This document shows, one piece after another, positions 52,377 to 59,241 of a stretch of DNA of 64,000 nucleotides. Every line of letters begins with the position of its first letter. Positions within the stretch are counted from its first letter, which is position 1. The DNA is from Pseudobutyrivibrio sp. UBA3626 (GTDB taxonomy: Bacteria; Bacillota; Clostridia; Lachnospirales; Lachnospiraceae), in NCBI GenBank assembly GCA_002373675.1, contig DFLF01000017.1:62001-126000 (forward strand), in the 5' to 3' direction. A program made the position numbers and the translations under genes. A model generated the notes under the pieces. The model did not search any database and was not told where the DNA came from. It worked only from the letters and a program-made list of their open reading frames with translations.

Positions 52377-52394
52377 ATTTCTGCCTCCACCTAT

Positions 52395-52423
52395 GGAATG
52401 TCACAAGTTAGCTTAATCCCTTT
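52395..52423 (-). promoter_or_regulatory. Transfer promoter box, copy C
   Basis: Minus strand AAAGGG-N17-CATTCC. The downstream conserved end CATAGGTGGAGG is already part of the CpaF-like gene's ribosome site, so the leader would be under 20 nt. This fixes the box as upstream of or at the transcription start. Confidence 0.75.
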
Positions 52424-52623
52424 AACATTTTTTATTTTTTTCAAATTTTCTAATCTGACCCTCGTATTTATCAGCCATACTTTTTTCTTTGCGCAAATAA
52501 ATACTCCGTTCCTTAACGTGATTCCTAAAGGCTACTCTGTTTCCACCTTTATAAAAAATTTCACTTTGCAATACTGCTAATGGACTTTTTAAGGAAGGTA
52601 GTTATTCTGTACTTTATTTGAAA
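52424..52623 (-). other. Gene-poor gap between relaxase and pilus operon
   Basis: A 59-codon open frame on the minus strand runs from about 52,601 to a stop at 52,422 inside box C, but it has no convincing start or ribosome site. Its C-terminal part (MADKYEGQIRKFEKNKK) starts at an ATG lacking a ribosome site. No terminator hairpin with a good T-run is visible. Possibly a decayed gene. Confidence 0.3.
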
Positions 52624-54378
52624 CTATTTATTCTGAATCTGCGTTCTTTTCTTAGCTGTGATACATTCACTTAGGTTATATTCATCTGCTATTCTTCTTA
52701 TCTCCTTATTGAAGCTTCGACCATCCATATCCGAAGAACTTATCTTTTCTAGTTCATTATTTTTATTATCAAGAACTGTTAGCTCTGTAATTACTGTATT
52801 CTTGCCCTTAATCGTTCCAGGGCGCTGTATTACTTGAACCGTATAATCGCTATTCTTATCACTCACATACCTTTCGTCAGTGACATACACCCCCTTATAA
52901 TATGCTTCCTCCTTTGCCTTGCTATGACCAATAGCTTCAAACAAGTTCTGTTCTTTCTTAGGATTGGCACATTGATAAAGGATTTTATACTGTTCCTTTA
53001 ATTCTTTAAGCTGTGCTTTCAAGTAAATGATATTTCCTTCAAGCTCTTCTCTATACTCCTTTATCTCAGATAAGTCCTTATTAAAGTTCTTTCTTGCTCG
53101 CTCCTTTATGTCTACATAGTCATAGTAATCATCTACATAGTCCATGTCCTTAGTAGTCTCATAAAGATATGCGCCTTTTTCTACCTTTTCTGCTTCTTTT
53201 AGAAGATTAAACTGTTGCCTATACTTACGCTTTGTCTTATTTAATGATTTTATCTCATTTCCTATAGCTTCTTGCTTATTTAGGATCTCCTTAAGTGCAG
53301 CCTTTGTCTGCATCGTTCTTGGCGCATAAAACTTGATTAGCGCAATGCTATATTTCTTATCGTTTAACTCATTATCAAGCTTCTCTATCATCCAGTTACC
53401 CTTAGATACCTCTTTCCAAGGATTTCTGCCTAAACGAAGCTTCTTTACTGTCTCAATCTTCTCTTCCTTTGTCATTTCCTTATATGGCTTTAACGACTGA
53501 GAAATATATGTACTTATGTCACCATCAGGTCTTACTACACTTACAGCCTTTGTATCTAAGATGTCAAATGGCTCTCTCTTTTCCCTAATTCGATTCTTTA
53601 TCGCTTCAATCGTATAATCAGAGCCTATCTGATATGTTCGCATTGCTCTATTCATTCCCTTTGCTTTAAGTGATAAATGCTTTCCTACATTTACAGTTAT
53701 GTCGTTATGCCTTAGATAACTTACAAGCTCAGCAAAGCTATCACTTCTCTCAATCGCAACATCCACCATGTGCCTTAGATATATCTTTCTGTCCTTTATC
53801 GTAGATAAGTCCTTTACATCCCTATTCCAAACTTCATTGGTACTAAAGCCATATTTATCCGCTAACTTATTTAGCTCCTTCTGGAACTTGCCTTTCATGA
53901 AATTCCTATCCATGTGCAATTTCTTTCCATCTAAACTTACACTGTTAATAATAAAGTGCACATGTAAGTTCTTTGTATTCGTATGTACTGCTATAATGCC
54001 TTGATGATTCGGATATACCCTGTCTAAGAAATCTGAACACAGTAACATAAGTTTCCCGGCATTACCTATGTCAGATTCGTCTTCGTCTAAGGATATGATG
54101 CCATGTAATGCTGTACGACCGCAATCTTTGCCATAAAAGGCTTTTATTGCCATCATCTCATTGGTAGCCGTATCTATATCTAAAATGTGTTTACAGACAA
54201 TATAAGCGCCTTTAACGGTTTTTATATCGTTTGACACATAATTTATCTCATTTTCAATATCTTCATTGAGCATATAGTCACATTTCTCATCATTTGTTAT
54301 ATAATCCAAAGATGAGCCTATGTTCTTACTTGAGTTGTTATTACTGTTTATGTTCCAAATCTTTCCAATAATCCCCAT
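52624..54378 (-). CDS. MOBP-family relaxase
   Basis: 584 aa. The relaxase motif III, NLHVHFIINSVSLDGKKLH with His139, His141 and Asn145, is intact, and an upstream Tyr-rich region (GSSLDYITNDEKC) offers the catalytic Tyr. The C-terminal 380 residues are long, helical and coiled (NETKRKYRQQ-like), larger than a minimal relaxase. It nicks oriT and pilots the strand through the coupling protein. AGGAG precedes its start, and an attenuator-like hairpin sits between it and the upstream SpoVG-like gene. Confidence 0.85.
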   Translation of the reverse strand: MGIIGKIWNINSNNNSSKNIGSSLDYITNDEKCDYMLNEDIENEINYVSNDIKTVKGAYIVCKHILDIDTATNEMMAIKAFYGKDCGRTALHGIISLDEDESDIGNAGKLMLLCSDFLDRVYPNHQGIIAVHTNTKNLHVHFIINSVSLDGKKLHMDRNFMKGKFQKELNKLADKYGFSTNEVWNRDVKDLSTIKDRKIYLRHMVDVAIERSDSFAELVSYLRHNDITVNVGKHLSLKAKGMNRAMRTYQIGSDYTIEAIKNRIREKREPFDILDTKAVSVVRPDGDISTYISQSLKPYKEMTKEEKIETVKKLRLGRNPWKEVSKGNWMIEKLDNELNDKKYSIALIKFYAPRTMQTKAALKEILNKQEAIGNEIKSLNKTKRKYRQQFNLLKEAEKVEKGAYLYETTKDMDYVDDYYDYVDIKERARKNFNKDLSEIKEYREELEGNIIYLKAQLKELKEQYKILYQCANPKKEQNLFEAIGHSKAKEEAYYKGVYVTDERYVSDKNSDYTVQVIQRPGTIKGKNTVITELTVLDNKNNELEKISSSDMDGRSFNKEIRRIADEYNLSECITAKKRTQIQNK

Positions 54379-54391
54379 AACATATTCTCCT

Positions 54392-54420
54392 AAAAAAAGA
54401 ATAAGGGGCTAAAAAGCCCC
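54392..54420 (-). terminator. Hairpin with T-run between SpoVG-like gene and relaxase
   Basis: GGGGCT-TTTT-AGCCCC on the minus strand is followed by TTATTCTTTTTTT, 6 bp past the SpoVG-like stop and 14 bp before the relaxase start. Within one operon this could act as an attenuator lowering relaxase expression relative to upstream genes. Confidence 0.65.
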
Positions 54421-54426
54421 AAATTC

Positions 54427-54699
54427 TTACTCGTGTTCAGCTAGATAATCTTCATAAGCTACAAGTACTTCTGATGAGATATACTCATACAAGGCTTTCG
54501 ACTGCGGATAACAAACCTCTTCAGTTTGCCCTTCATCTACTGTTGCCTCCGGAAAAGTGATGTACTTTGTGCCTATCTCAGATTCAAATACGCCGATGTC
54601 TGTTATTACAAACATGTCATCAAGCTTAATGTACGCACTAGCTAAACGATTGCTTTTGTTCCCTTCTTCGGGAACAATAAGTACGTCTGTCACCCTCAT
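54427..54699 (-). CDS. SpoVG-like protein, second copy
   Basis: 90 aa from the ATG at 54,699, with GGAAG upstream; the longer frame overlaps the neighbouring gene. Pattern VTDVLIVPEEGNKSNRLASA, then DIGVFESEIGTKYITFPEAT, follows the SpoVG fold (N-terminal beta hairpin, then FVSMPS-like strand). SpoVG is a small DNA/RNA-binding regulator. Here a pair of SpoVG-like genes heads the relaxase, suggesting a role in oriT processing or in mRNA control of transfer. Confidence 0.65.
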   Translation of the reverse strand: MRVTDVLIVPEEGNKSNRLASAYIKLDDMFVITDIGVFESEIGTKYITFPEATVDEGQTEEVCYPQSKALYEYISSEVLVAYEDYLAEHE

Positions 54700-54703
54700 A
54701 AGC

Positions 54704-55069
54704 TTATCTTCCTTTCCCTTTCTTTGCTGTATGATTCTTAGCTTCAGTCTCAGCTTCTTTCTCGGCTTGATTCTTGTCTTGTCCTTCCACTTGTCCTTTC
54801 TGTTGTTCAAGATCTACTAGCTGATTATATTGTTCTAATACTGCATCTTGGAGCTCATGGTAAAATTCCTTGTTGAGTGGGAAACAAATGTCCTCGTATG
54901 TTCCGTCACTCTTCTGGCGACTTGGCATAGATACAAAGTTCCTGCCGTTCTTGTCTTCCATTACCCTGAGTCCCTTTACTGCAAACTCACCATCTAACGA
55001 TAGTGATCCGAATGCCTTAACGGCACCTTCCTTATGTGTTAAATTAAGTCTTACATCATTTACGTCCAT
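54704..55069 (-). CDS. SpoVG-family protein
   Basis: 121 aa. Residues 1-85 are a SpoVG domain (VNDVRLNLTHKEGAVKAFGS, AVKGLRVMEDKNGRNFVSMP, then CFPLNKEFYHELQDAVLEQY). The C-terminal 36 residues are a low-complexity Gln/Lys/Glu tail ending KKGKGR, likely nucleic acid-binding. AGGAGG precedes the ATG. It overlaps the next gene's ribosome site. SpoVG homologs are common in conjugative relaxase operons of Clostridia. Confidence 0.8.
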   Translation of the reverse strand: MDVNDVRLNLTHKEGAVKAFGSLSLDGEFAVKGLRVMEDKNGRNFVSMPSRQKSDGTYEDICFPLNKEFYHELQDAVLEQYNQLVDLEQQKGQVEGQDKNQAEKEAETEAKNHTAKKGKGR

Positions 55070-55081
55070 AGCTTTTTCCTC

Positions 55082-56080
55082 CTAATGTCTTCTAATTGGT
55101 TTTCTTACGACTTCTTGTGCTTCACTCTCCGCTTGCACTGAGTCCTGCTCGTTCTTGCTTGGAGCTTCAATAGATAACGTGCGTTCCTTAGCACTGTAGT
55201 AATATGGATGATCAGATAGTACCTCTTCAGGACTTACCTCTGCTTTGTTCACCTCATTGATTAGACCTTTTAATGCGTCATATTCAATAGCGTCTACACC
55301 TACCGCTATAAGCTCATGTACACTGCTTGGGATTATATATAAATCACCCTCGCTGAGAGCCAGTGGTGCCAAAATCTCCGGTTTATAGAAAACCTCTGCT
55401 GCTCCATATGACAACTTCTCATTCGTTATGACATACATAACCGGATCAAGATCATTCTCCATTTCTACTGCAAGCTCAGGATTGTTCGACATCTCCGCAA
55501 TCACTTGGAATAACGGTCTTACTGATGTATGGAAGTTCTTATCCATAGAACTCTTTGCATCTTCAAAAATAATTTCAGAATCTACTCCCCACTTATCCAT
55601 GTGCTCGTTCTTTACAAGAATTGATGATGTACCTGCCACGTCAGACTCATTTACAACATATCTGAATACTAATGAAACATCATGCACATCGACATGCGGA
55701 ACCGTTTCTAATAGCTTCTCATTCATCTTCGTATTTACTGCACAGATTTGGAGATTGTCCTTTATAATGTCATAGTTATAAAAGTCCTCTATGACCTTGT
55801 CAAAATGCTCTCCGTCACATATGTGCTCTTTTATTGCACCACAAAGCTCTTCTACACACTTTTCTATTGTTTTGCCACCTTCATAGGCTTTATACAAGTC
55901 GTCTATGTATATCGTAGGCGATACACGACTACCGGCCTTTAATGGCATTACCGCATTGAATATCTGACCATTGTTCTTCTCTACTGCTTTTACCTCTATG
56001 GTTGATATTCCAAGCACGTCCGCTAGCTTCTTATAAGCCTCCTCTGATAAGTAGCCAGCAAAGTCTTCAACATTCATCAT
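55082..56080 (-). CDS. DUF5688-like protein
   Basis: 332 aa. FNAVMPLKAGSRVSPTIYID followed by a helical region and SSVHELIAVGVDAIEYDALKG is the pattern of DUF5688 proteins encoded on Lachnospiraceae and Clostridium elements. It is soluble, acidic, with a Glu/Gln-rich C-terminus. It lies between a 46-aa gene and the SpoVG pair in the relaxase operon. Its function is not known. Confidence 0.7.
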   Translation of the reverse strand: MMNVEDFAGYLSEEAYKKLADVLGISTIEVKAVEKNNGQIFNAVMPLKAGSRVSPTIYIDDLYKAYEGGKTIEKCVEELCGAIKEHICDGEHFDKVIEDFYNYDIIKDNLQICAVNTKMNEKLLETVPHVDVHDVSLVFRYVVNESDVAGTSSILVKNEHMDKWGVDSEIIFEDAKSSMDKNFHTSVRPLFQVIAEMSNNPELAVEMENDLDPVMYVITNEKLSYGAAEVFYKPEILAPLALSEGDLYIIPSSVHELIAVGVDAIEYDALKGLINEVNKAEVSPEEVLSDHPYYYSAKERTLSIEAPSKNEQDSVQAESEAQEVVRKPIRRH

Positions 56081-56092
56081 AATTTCTTCCTC

Positions 56093-56233
56093 CTAGTTCT
56101 TCTTTGTTGACTTCTTAACATACGCTTCAAGTGTCGGTGCTCTTTTTCGAGCGACTTCCTTTTCAACTACGATAGTTTCGTTACCGGTCATAACCTCATA
56201 GCTTACCGGGAATACCACTTCTTTATCTGCCAT
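56093..56233 (-). CDS. Small basic protein, 46 aa, first gene of the relaxase operon
   Basis: ATG 56,233 to TAG 56,093, with AAGGAGGAAG upstream. The protein (start MADKEVVFPVSYEVMTG, end KKSTKKN) has a beta-like first half and a Lys/Arg-rich tail (EVARKRAPTLEAYVKKSTKK). It is probably a nucleic-acid-binding accessory. The gene starts 45 bp after transfer box D. Confidence 0.7.
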   Translation of the reverse strand: MADKEVVFPVSYEVMTGNETIVVEKEVARKRAPTLEAYVKKSTKKN

Positions 56234-56277
56234 AAGCACTTCCTCCTTCCTTATTTATTTTTCCTGCCTACACCTAT

Positions 56278-56306
56278 GGAATGTCACAACTTTACTCCAT
56301 CCCTTT
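56278..56306 (-). promoter_or_regulatory. Transfer promoter box, copy D
   Basis: Minus strand AAAGGG-N17-CATTCC, before the 46-aa gene, DUF5688-like, SpoVG pair and relaxase. Only the 17-bp spacer differs appreciably from the other copies. Confidence 0.75.
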
Positions 56307-56313
56307 AAGAAAT

Positions 56314-56586
56314 CTAAAATTTTTTCAAAATAACTACTAAAAACTTCAAGATTTCTAAGATAGCTTTCTCTACTTCTTCTCTTTTCTCTCGGATAAATGC
56401 TTTCTTACGCCTGTTCTTGGTTGCACTCTCAAGCTCCCTTAATGCAGTAATCTCACATTTGTCCATCATAGTTGAAGTACTTATTGCGTGTAATACAAAG
56501 TCTAATATCTCATCATCAATATCATTCTTTCCTAGCTCTTTTGCTATCTCACACATGTAGTTCTCCGCTAGTCTTTGATACTCCAT
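56314..56586 (-). CDS. Small helical hypothetical protein
   Basis: 90 aa from the ATG at 56,586 (GGCGGTGG upstream). Helical, with DIDDEILDFVLHAISTSTM and a basic C-terminal half (RRKKAFIREKREEVEKA), then a hydrophobic end (ILKFLVVILKKF) that might associate with the membrane. It is alone between transfer boxes E and D, with a box of its own upstream. A relaxosome or T4SS accessory role is inferred from co-regulation. Confidence 0.55.
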   Translation of the reverse strand: MEYQRLAENYMCEIAKELGKNDIDDEILDFVLHAISTSTMMDKCEITALRELESATKNRRKKAFIREKREEVEKAILEILKFLVVILKKF

Positions 56587-56639
56587 AGAATCCACCGCCT
56601 TTCTTTAGATTTGTAAAGCCTTTTCTGCCTTACACCTAT

Positions 56640-56668
56640 GGAATGTCACAACTTAGCCCAATCCCTTT
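56640..56668 (-). promoter_or_regulatory. Transfer promoter box, copy E
   Basis: Minus strand AAAGGG-N17-CATTCC, about 55 bp upstream of the 90-aa gene. A terminator (56,684-56,700) directly precedes it. Confidence 0.75.
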
Positions 56669-56683
56669 AATAAAAATAAAAAA

Positions 56684-56700
56684 AAGACCAATTTGGTCTT
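56684..56700 (-). terminator. Terminator upstream of transfer box E
   Basis: AAGACCAA and TTGGTCTT pair perfectly around one base and eight Ts follow on the minus strand. Confidence 0.75.
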
Positions 56701-56708
56701 TTCGTTTT

Positions 56709-56755
56709 GTACCATTCCCTACCCTCTATCTCCCTATGCCCGTCTCCCAAGGGAG
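56709..56755 (-). other. G-tract element, copy 4
   Basis: The minus strand carries CTCCC-TT-GGGAG then GGG tracts with loops of 4, 4, 7 and 2 bases and ends GGGAATGGTAC, differing from copy 1 at two positions. A terminator follows within 10 bp. Confidence 0.6.
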
Positions 56756-56921
56756 AACCCTGAGAAATCACTAGAATTGCTGTCATTAATCGGCAATATT
56801 AAAAATAACTATTTACAATATATACGTCTAATCGGCTATATACTAGGAATATACTTTATCTATTTATAGTACTTATATAGGACAAACTTAGTATACATGC
56901 AAGAAAAATGTTAGAAAGATG

Positions 56922-56949
56922 TTGAAATATTAAACCATGACGCTATAAT
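56922..56949 (+). promoter_or_regulatory. Plus-strand promoter for the candidate small RNA
   Basis: TTGAAA (56,922-56,927) and TATAAT (56,944-56,949) with a 16-bp spacer are close to the housekeeping consensus, on the strand opposite to all nearby genes. Confidence 0.55.
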
Positions 56950-56955
56950 TTTTTT

Positions 56956-57029
56956 GGAACAGGCATATTACCTTACAAATGGAAGCCATTTATGATCTTA
57001 CTCCCCAAAGATATGATGGCTTCTTTTTC
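56956..57029 (+). ncRNA. Candidate small RNA with C-rich terminator loop
   Basis: A transcript starting about 7 nt after the TATAAT would be some 74 nt and end in GAAGCCAT-N26-ATGGCTTC followed by TTTTTC. The large loop contains CTTACTCCCC, a C-rich unpaired stretch like the UCCC seed loops of Gram-positive regulatory RNAs that target Shine-Dalgarno regions. It may instead be a short coding mRNA. No homology is claimed. Confidence 0.4.
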
Positions 57030-57040
57030 TACGCATAAGA

Positions 57041-57073
57041 AAAATGGCAAAGACTTAGTCCTTGCCATTTTTT
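57041..57073 (-). terminator. Terminator of the RHH operon
   Basis: AAATGGCAAGGAC-TAA-GTCTTTGCCATTT is followed by TTC-rich sequence on the minus strand, and by seven Ts on the plus strand, 10 bp past the stop codon of the RHH gene. Confidence 0.75.
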
Positions 57074-57082
57074 TGCCACAGT

Positions 57083-57376
57083 TTAATCTTCTAACTGCTC
57101 TTTTATCATTCTTCTAATACTACTTAGAGAATCAAGCATTTTAAGGGCTTCACTAAGCGGTACAACATCACGAAGGACTAATACCTTTATACACATATCT
57201 ATATCGCTAAGAAGCGTTATTACTTCCTTGTCTTGAATATATACAGGTTTATCAATCCTGTCCTCGCTAATAAGATGCCTTATAGTCTGAGAACGATTAA
57301 GCGATAACTTGTTACATATATCATCAAGTTTTCTTAATTCTTCATCTGATAATGATATATGAATCCTACTACTCAT
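57083..57376 (-). CDS. Ribbon-helix-helix DNA-binding protein, likely relaxosome accessory
   Basis: 97 aa from the ATG at 57,376 (GGGAG 12 nt upstream), overlapping the end of the upstream gene. RIHISLSDEELRKLDDICNK and LNRSQTIRHLI form an RHH domain like those of MobC/TraY/CopG-type proteins. It is next to the candidate oriT and in the transfer regulon, fitting a nicking accessory that binds oriT repeats. The C-terminal 50 residues are helical and may dimerise. Confidence 0.75.
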   Translation of the reverse strand: MSSRIHISLSDEELRKLDDICNKLSLNRSQTIRHLISEDRIDKPVYIQDKEVITLLSDIDMCIKVLVLRDVVPLSEALKMLDSLSSIRRMIKEQLED

Positions 57377-58592
57377 CTGAATCATCTCCCTTCTCGGAAT
57401 CTGATTCTTCACTGTCTCCAAGAACAATCCTCTTAAGTCTATTTAACTCTTCTACCGGCATAAGTTGAAACTTAGTAGGCTTTCCATTGTAATCCGCCAT
57501 TACATACCAATCGCCATTTATGAGTTCTCGGGCAAATTCAAGCTTATTCTTGGCTTGACTCGGACTCATCATTTGTCTAATCATATCCCTCATACCAATC
57601 AAATCGTTTTTATCCTCTATTTTCTCAAGTACTCCTATAAGAAAATCCGCGTTCATACAGTAATCAGCTGCATAGGTCAAAAGATTTCCTATCTCTGTAT
57701 TTGCATAACGACCATTTTGAGCATATAAAGCCATCTTCTCTTTATTCGTTAACTTGTCATTTATCGCAATAGAAAGTGCTACATACTTCTTTCGGATTTC
57801 TAATATCTTATCAATGTCTCCTTCATCTACACCTGCCTGAAGAAGTCTATCCATTTCATCTACACAAAATACAATCTCTTTTAGGAAATCCTTTGTACAA
57901 ATGTGCTTGAATGTTTTGCGTCTGTCATTATCTATTGAAAGCTCTCTCAGATCATCCTCATTCTCATCAGTCCTTATTTCCTTGAAGAACGATTCCCTAT
58001 TCCAAGCATTTTGTTCTTCTATAAAGTCTCTATCTTCCCCTCTATATGTATAAGGACGTGTCATAAACAAATCATCCGGTGCAATAGTTTCATCAGCTAC
58101 ACATACCGACTCCTGCACAATAATATGCTCATTTTCTAATGCATCGATGTAGTCTGCTTTGAGCTCTTCATAATCCTTCTTAAGATTATCATGTTCACAC
58201 TGGAGTTTTGTTAGTTGTTCTAAATAATCATCACACTCTTTATTAAGTACCTCAACCAACTCTTCCAAATTCTCCGCCTCTCCATCTTCTTCATTAGTAG
58301 CTTCTTGCTCAGCTTCTGCCTCCGGTTCCATTAATTGTGTAAAACCATACGAGCGATACAAGTCTCTTAGAAATGCATCAAATAGCTTTATGTCTAAATA
58401 ATACTTATCATCCTTAAGATAAATCATTTCACTTTCAATACTCTTTTTGGCAATCGTTCTTGCAGTATTGTCAGACATACCATATAAGTCTTTCAATTTC
58501 TTCTTAAACTCTAACTGTGTTATTGGACCTTCAATAAGTATGCGATAACACTCCTCGTGTTCATAATAATGTTTAATAGTTTGTTGTTCCAT
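57369..58592 (-). CDS. Winged-helix/coiled-coil protein next to oriT
   Basis: 407 aa. The first 75 residues resemble a small winged-helix domain (ITQLEFKKKLKDLYGMSDNT, YLKDDKYYLDIKLF). An acidic linker and coiled coil (about 95-150) and a long helical C-terminal domain follow, ending in a very acidic tail. No enzyme motif is seen. Its place between the oriT candidate and the RHH gene suggests relaxosome or DNA-processing function. AAGGAGG precedes its start, 49 bp after transfer box F. Confidence 0.5.
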   Translation of the reverse strand: MEQQTIKHYYEHEECYRILIEGPITQLEFKKKLKDLYGMSDNTARTIAKKSIESEMIYLKDDKYYLDIKLFDAFLRDLYRSYGFTQLMEPEAEAEQEATNEEDGEAENLEELVEVLNKECDDYLEQLTKLQCEHDNLKKDYEELKADYIDALENEHIIVQESVCVADETIAPDDLFMTRPYTYRGEDRDFIEEQNAWNRESFFKEIRTDENEDDLRELSIDNDRRKTFKHICTKDFLKEIVFCVDEMDRLLQAGVDEGDIDKILEIRKKYVALSIAINDKLTNKEKMALYAQNGRYANTEIGNLLTYAADYCMNADFLIGVLEKIEDKNDLIGMRDMIRQMMSPSQAKNKLEFARELINGDWYVMADYNGKPTKFQLMPVEELNRLKRIVLGDSEESDSEKGDDSDE

Positions 58593-58640
58593 ATGTTTCC
58601 TCCTTGTAATTAAAAATCTAACTATTTAACCTTCACATAT

Positions 58641-58669
58641 GGAATGTCACAACTATACTTCATCCCTTT
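58641..58669 (-). promoter_or_regulatory. Transfer promoter box, copy F
   Basis: Minus strand AAAGGG-N17-CATTCC with CATATGTGAAGG downstream, where the other copies read CATAGGTG. It serves the winged-helix/RHH operon. Confidence 0.75.
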
Positions 58670-58689
58670 AACGAGGCACAAAAAAATAT

Positions 58690-58710
58690 AACTTGATATT
58701 ATCCCAAGTT
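58690..58710 (-). terminator. Terminator before transfer box F
   Basis: AACTTG-N9-CAAGTT on the minus strand is followed by ATATTTTTTT. Confidence 0.6.
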
Positions 58711-58737
58711 CTACGCTAAACACTATTCAAATATCAA

Positions 58738-58933
58738 AACGCAACAAATTGCGTCTCTGAATCTATTGATTTTACTGGCTTTGTAGGCAATACGCAAATG
58801 ATTGAGTTCATAATTTACAATTCGCAAATGATTGCGTTTTTCTAAAAATATCATAAAAACAAAACGCAACAGATTGCGTTGCCCGAAACCTATGATTTTA
58901 TTGGCTTTACAGACAAATCACAACACATTGCGT
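58738..58933. repeat. Array of AACGCAA-N4-TTGCGTT inverted repeats
   Basis: Five inverted repeats with a 4-base centre lie at 58,739-58,754, 58,792-58,807, 58,822-58,837, 58,863-58,880 (perfect, 7-bp arms) and 58,918-58,933. The spacing is irregular, and two longer units of about 70 bp (from 58,738 and from 58,863) share further sequence, including ATTTTA-TGGCTTT. Such arrays next to a nic-like site are expected binding sites for relaxosome proteins such as the RHH protein. Confidence 0.75.
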
Positions 58934-59080
58934 TTTTCTTCTATTTGGCTTTATCTTAATACTTTTTCTCTAACAGGATACGCAACTATGCACACGATTT
59001 TATCGTTCTAGTTGCAGTCCGTCACTAGCCTATGGCGAGTGAATTTAGGGAGTACCCTAAGACCCCTTTAACATAAAAAA
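58934..59080 (+). other. oriT: Candidate oriT of the conjugative element
   Basis: CAGGATACGCA (58,974-58,984), whose complement contains ATCCTG as in RP4-type MOBP nic sites, is followed by TCACTAGCC-TAT-GGCGAGTGA (59,022-59,042, one mismatch) and a TTAGGG-N3-ACCCTAA hairpin with ACCCCTTTAAC (59,045-59,072). It adjoins the inverted-repeat array and the relaxosome-type genes. The left edge of the window has the same end structure. No experiment supports the nick position. Confidence 0.5.
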
Positions 59081-59102
59081 GATGGCCTAGTTTTAGACCA
59101 TC
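59081..59102 (-). terminator. Terminator after the DUF4238 operon
   Basis: GATGGTCTA and TAGGCCATC pair around AAAC with one mismatch, followed by six Ts on the minus strand. Confidence 0.75.
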
Positions 59103-59126
59103 CTTACTAATACTTTTATTATTTGT

Positions 59127-59174
59127 GTACCATTCCGTCACCCCCATCCCCTCTGCCCGACTCCCATAGGGGAG
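59127..59174 (-). other. G-tract element, copy 5
   Basis: The minus strand has CTCCCC-TAT-GGGAG, then GGG-AGTC-GGG-CAGA-GGGG-AT-GGGGG and ends CGGAATGGTAC. The sequence is the most diverged of the five, but the stem and four G-tracts are kept. It lies just past the stop of the DUF4238 gene. Confidence 0.55.
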
Positions 59175-59241
59175 CTCTGAGTAATTGGCTTGAAGTGAAT
59201 ATTATTCTGTATATATACTATCAATCTTATACACAACGATA

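Larger units (their letters stand above)
56756..57082. other. Gene-poor region holding a plus-strand RNA candidate
   Basis: About 330 bp between G-tract copy 4 and the RHH gene. It has AT-rich sequence with TATATA-like boxes, a plus-strand promoter and terminator pair (see 56,956-57,029) and the terminator of the RHH operon (57,041-57,073). A 19-codon ORF (56,979-57,038) reads through the plus-strand hairpin but has no clear ribosome site. Nothing else is recognised. Confidence 0.5.

Noticed and set aside
58738..58933. Possible CRISPR-like or replication iteron array
   Set aside because: The repeats are short palindromes with irregular spacing beside relaxosome genes; oriT sites fit better. 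No initiator is adjacent.
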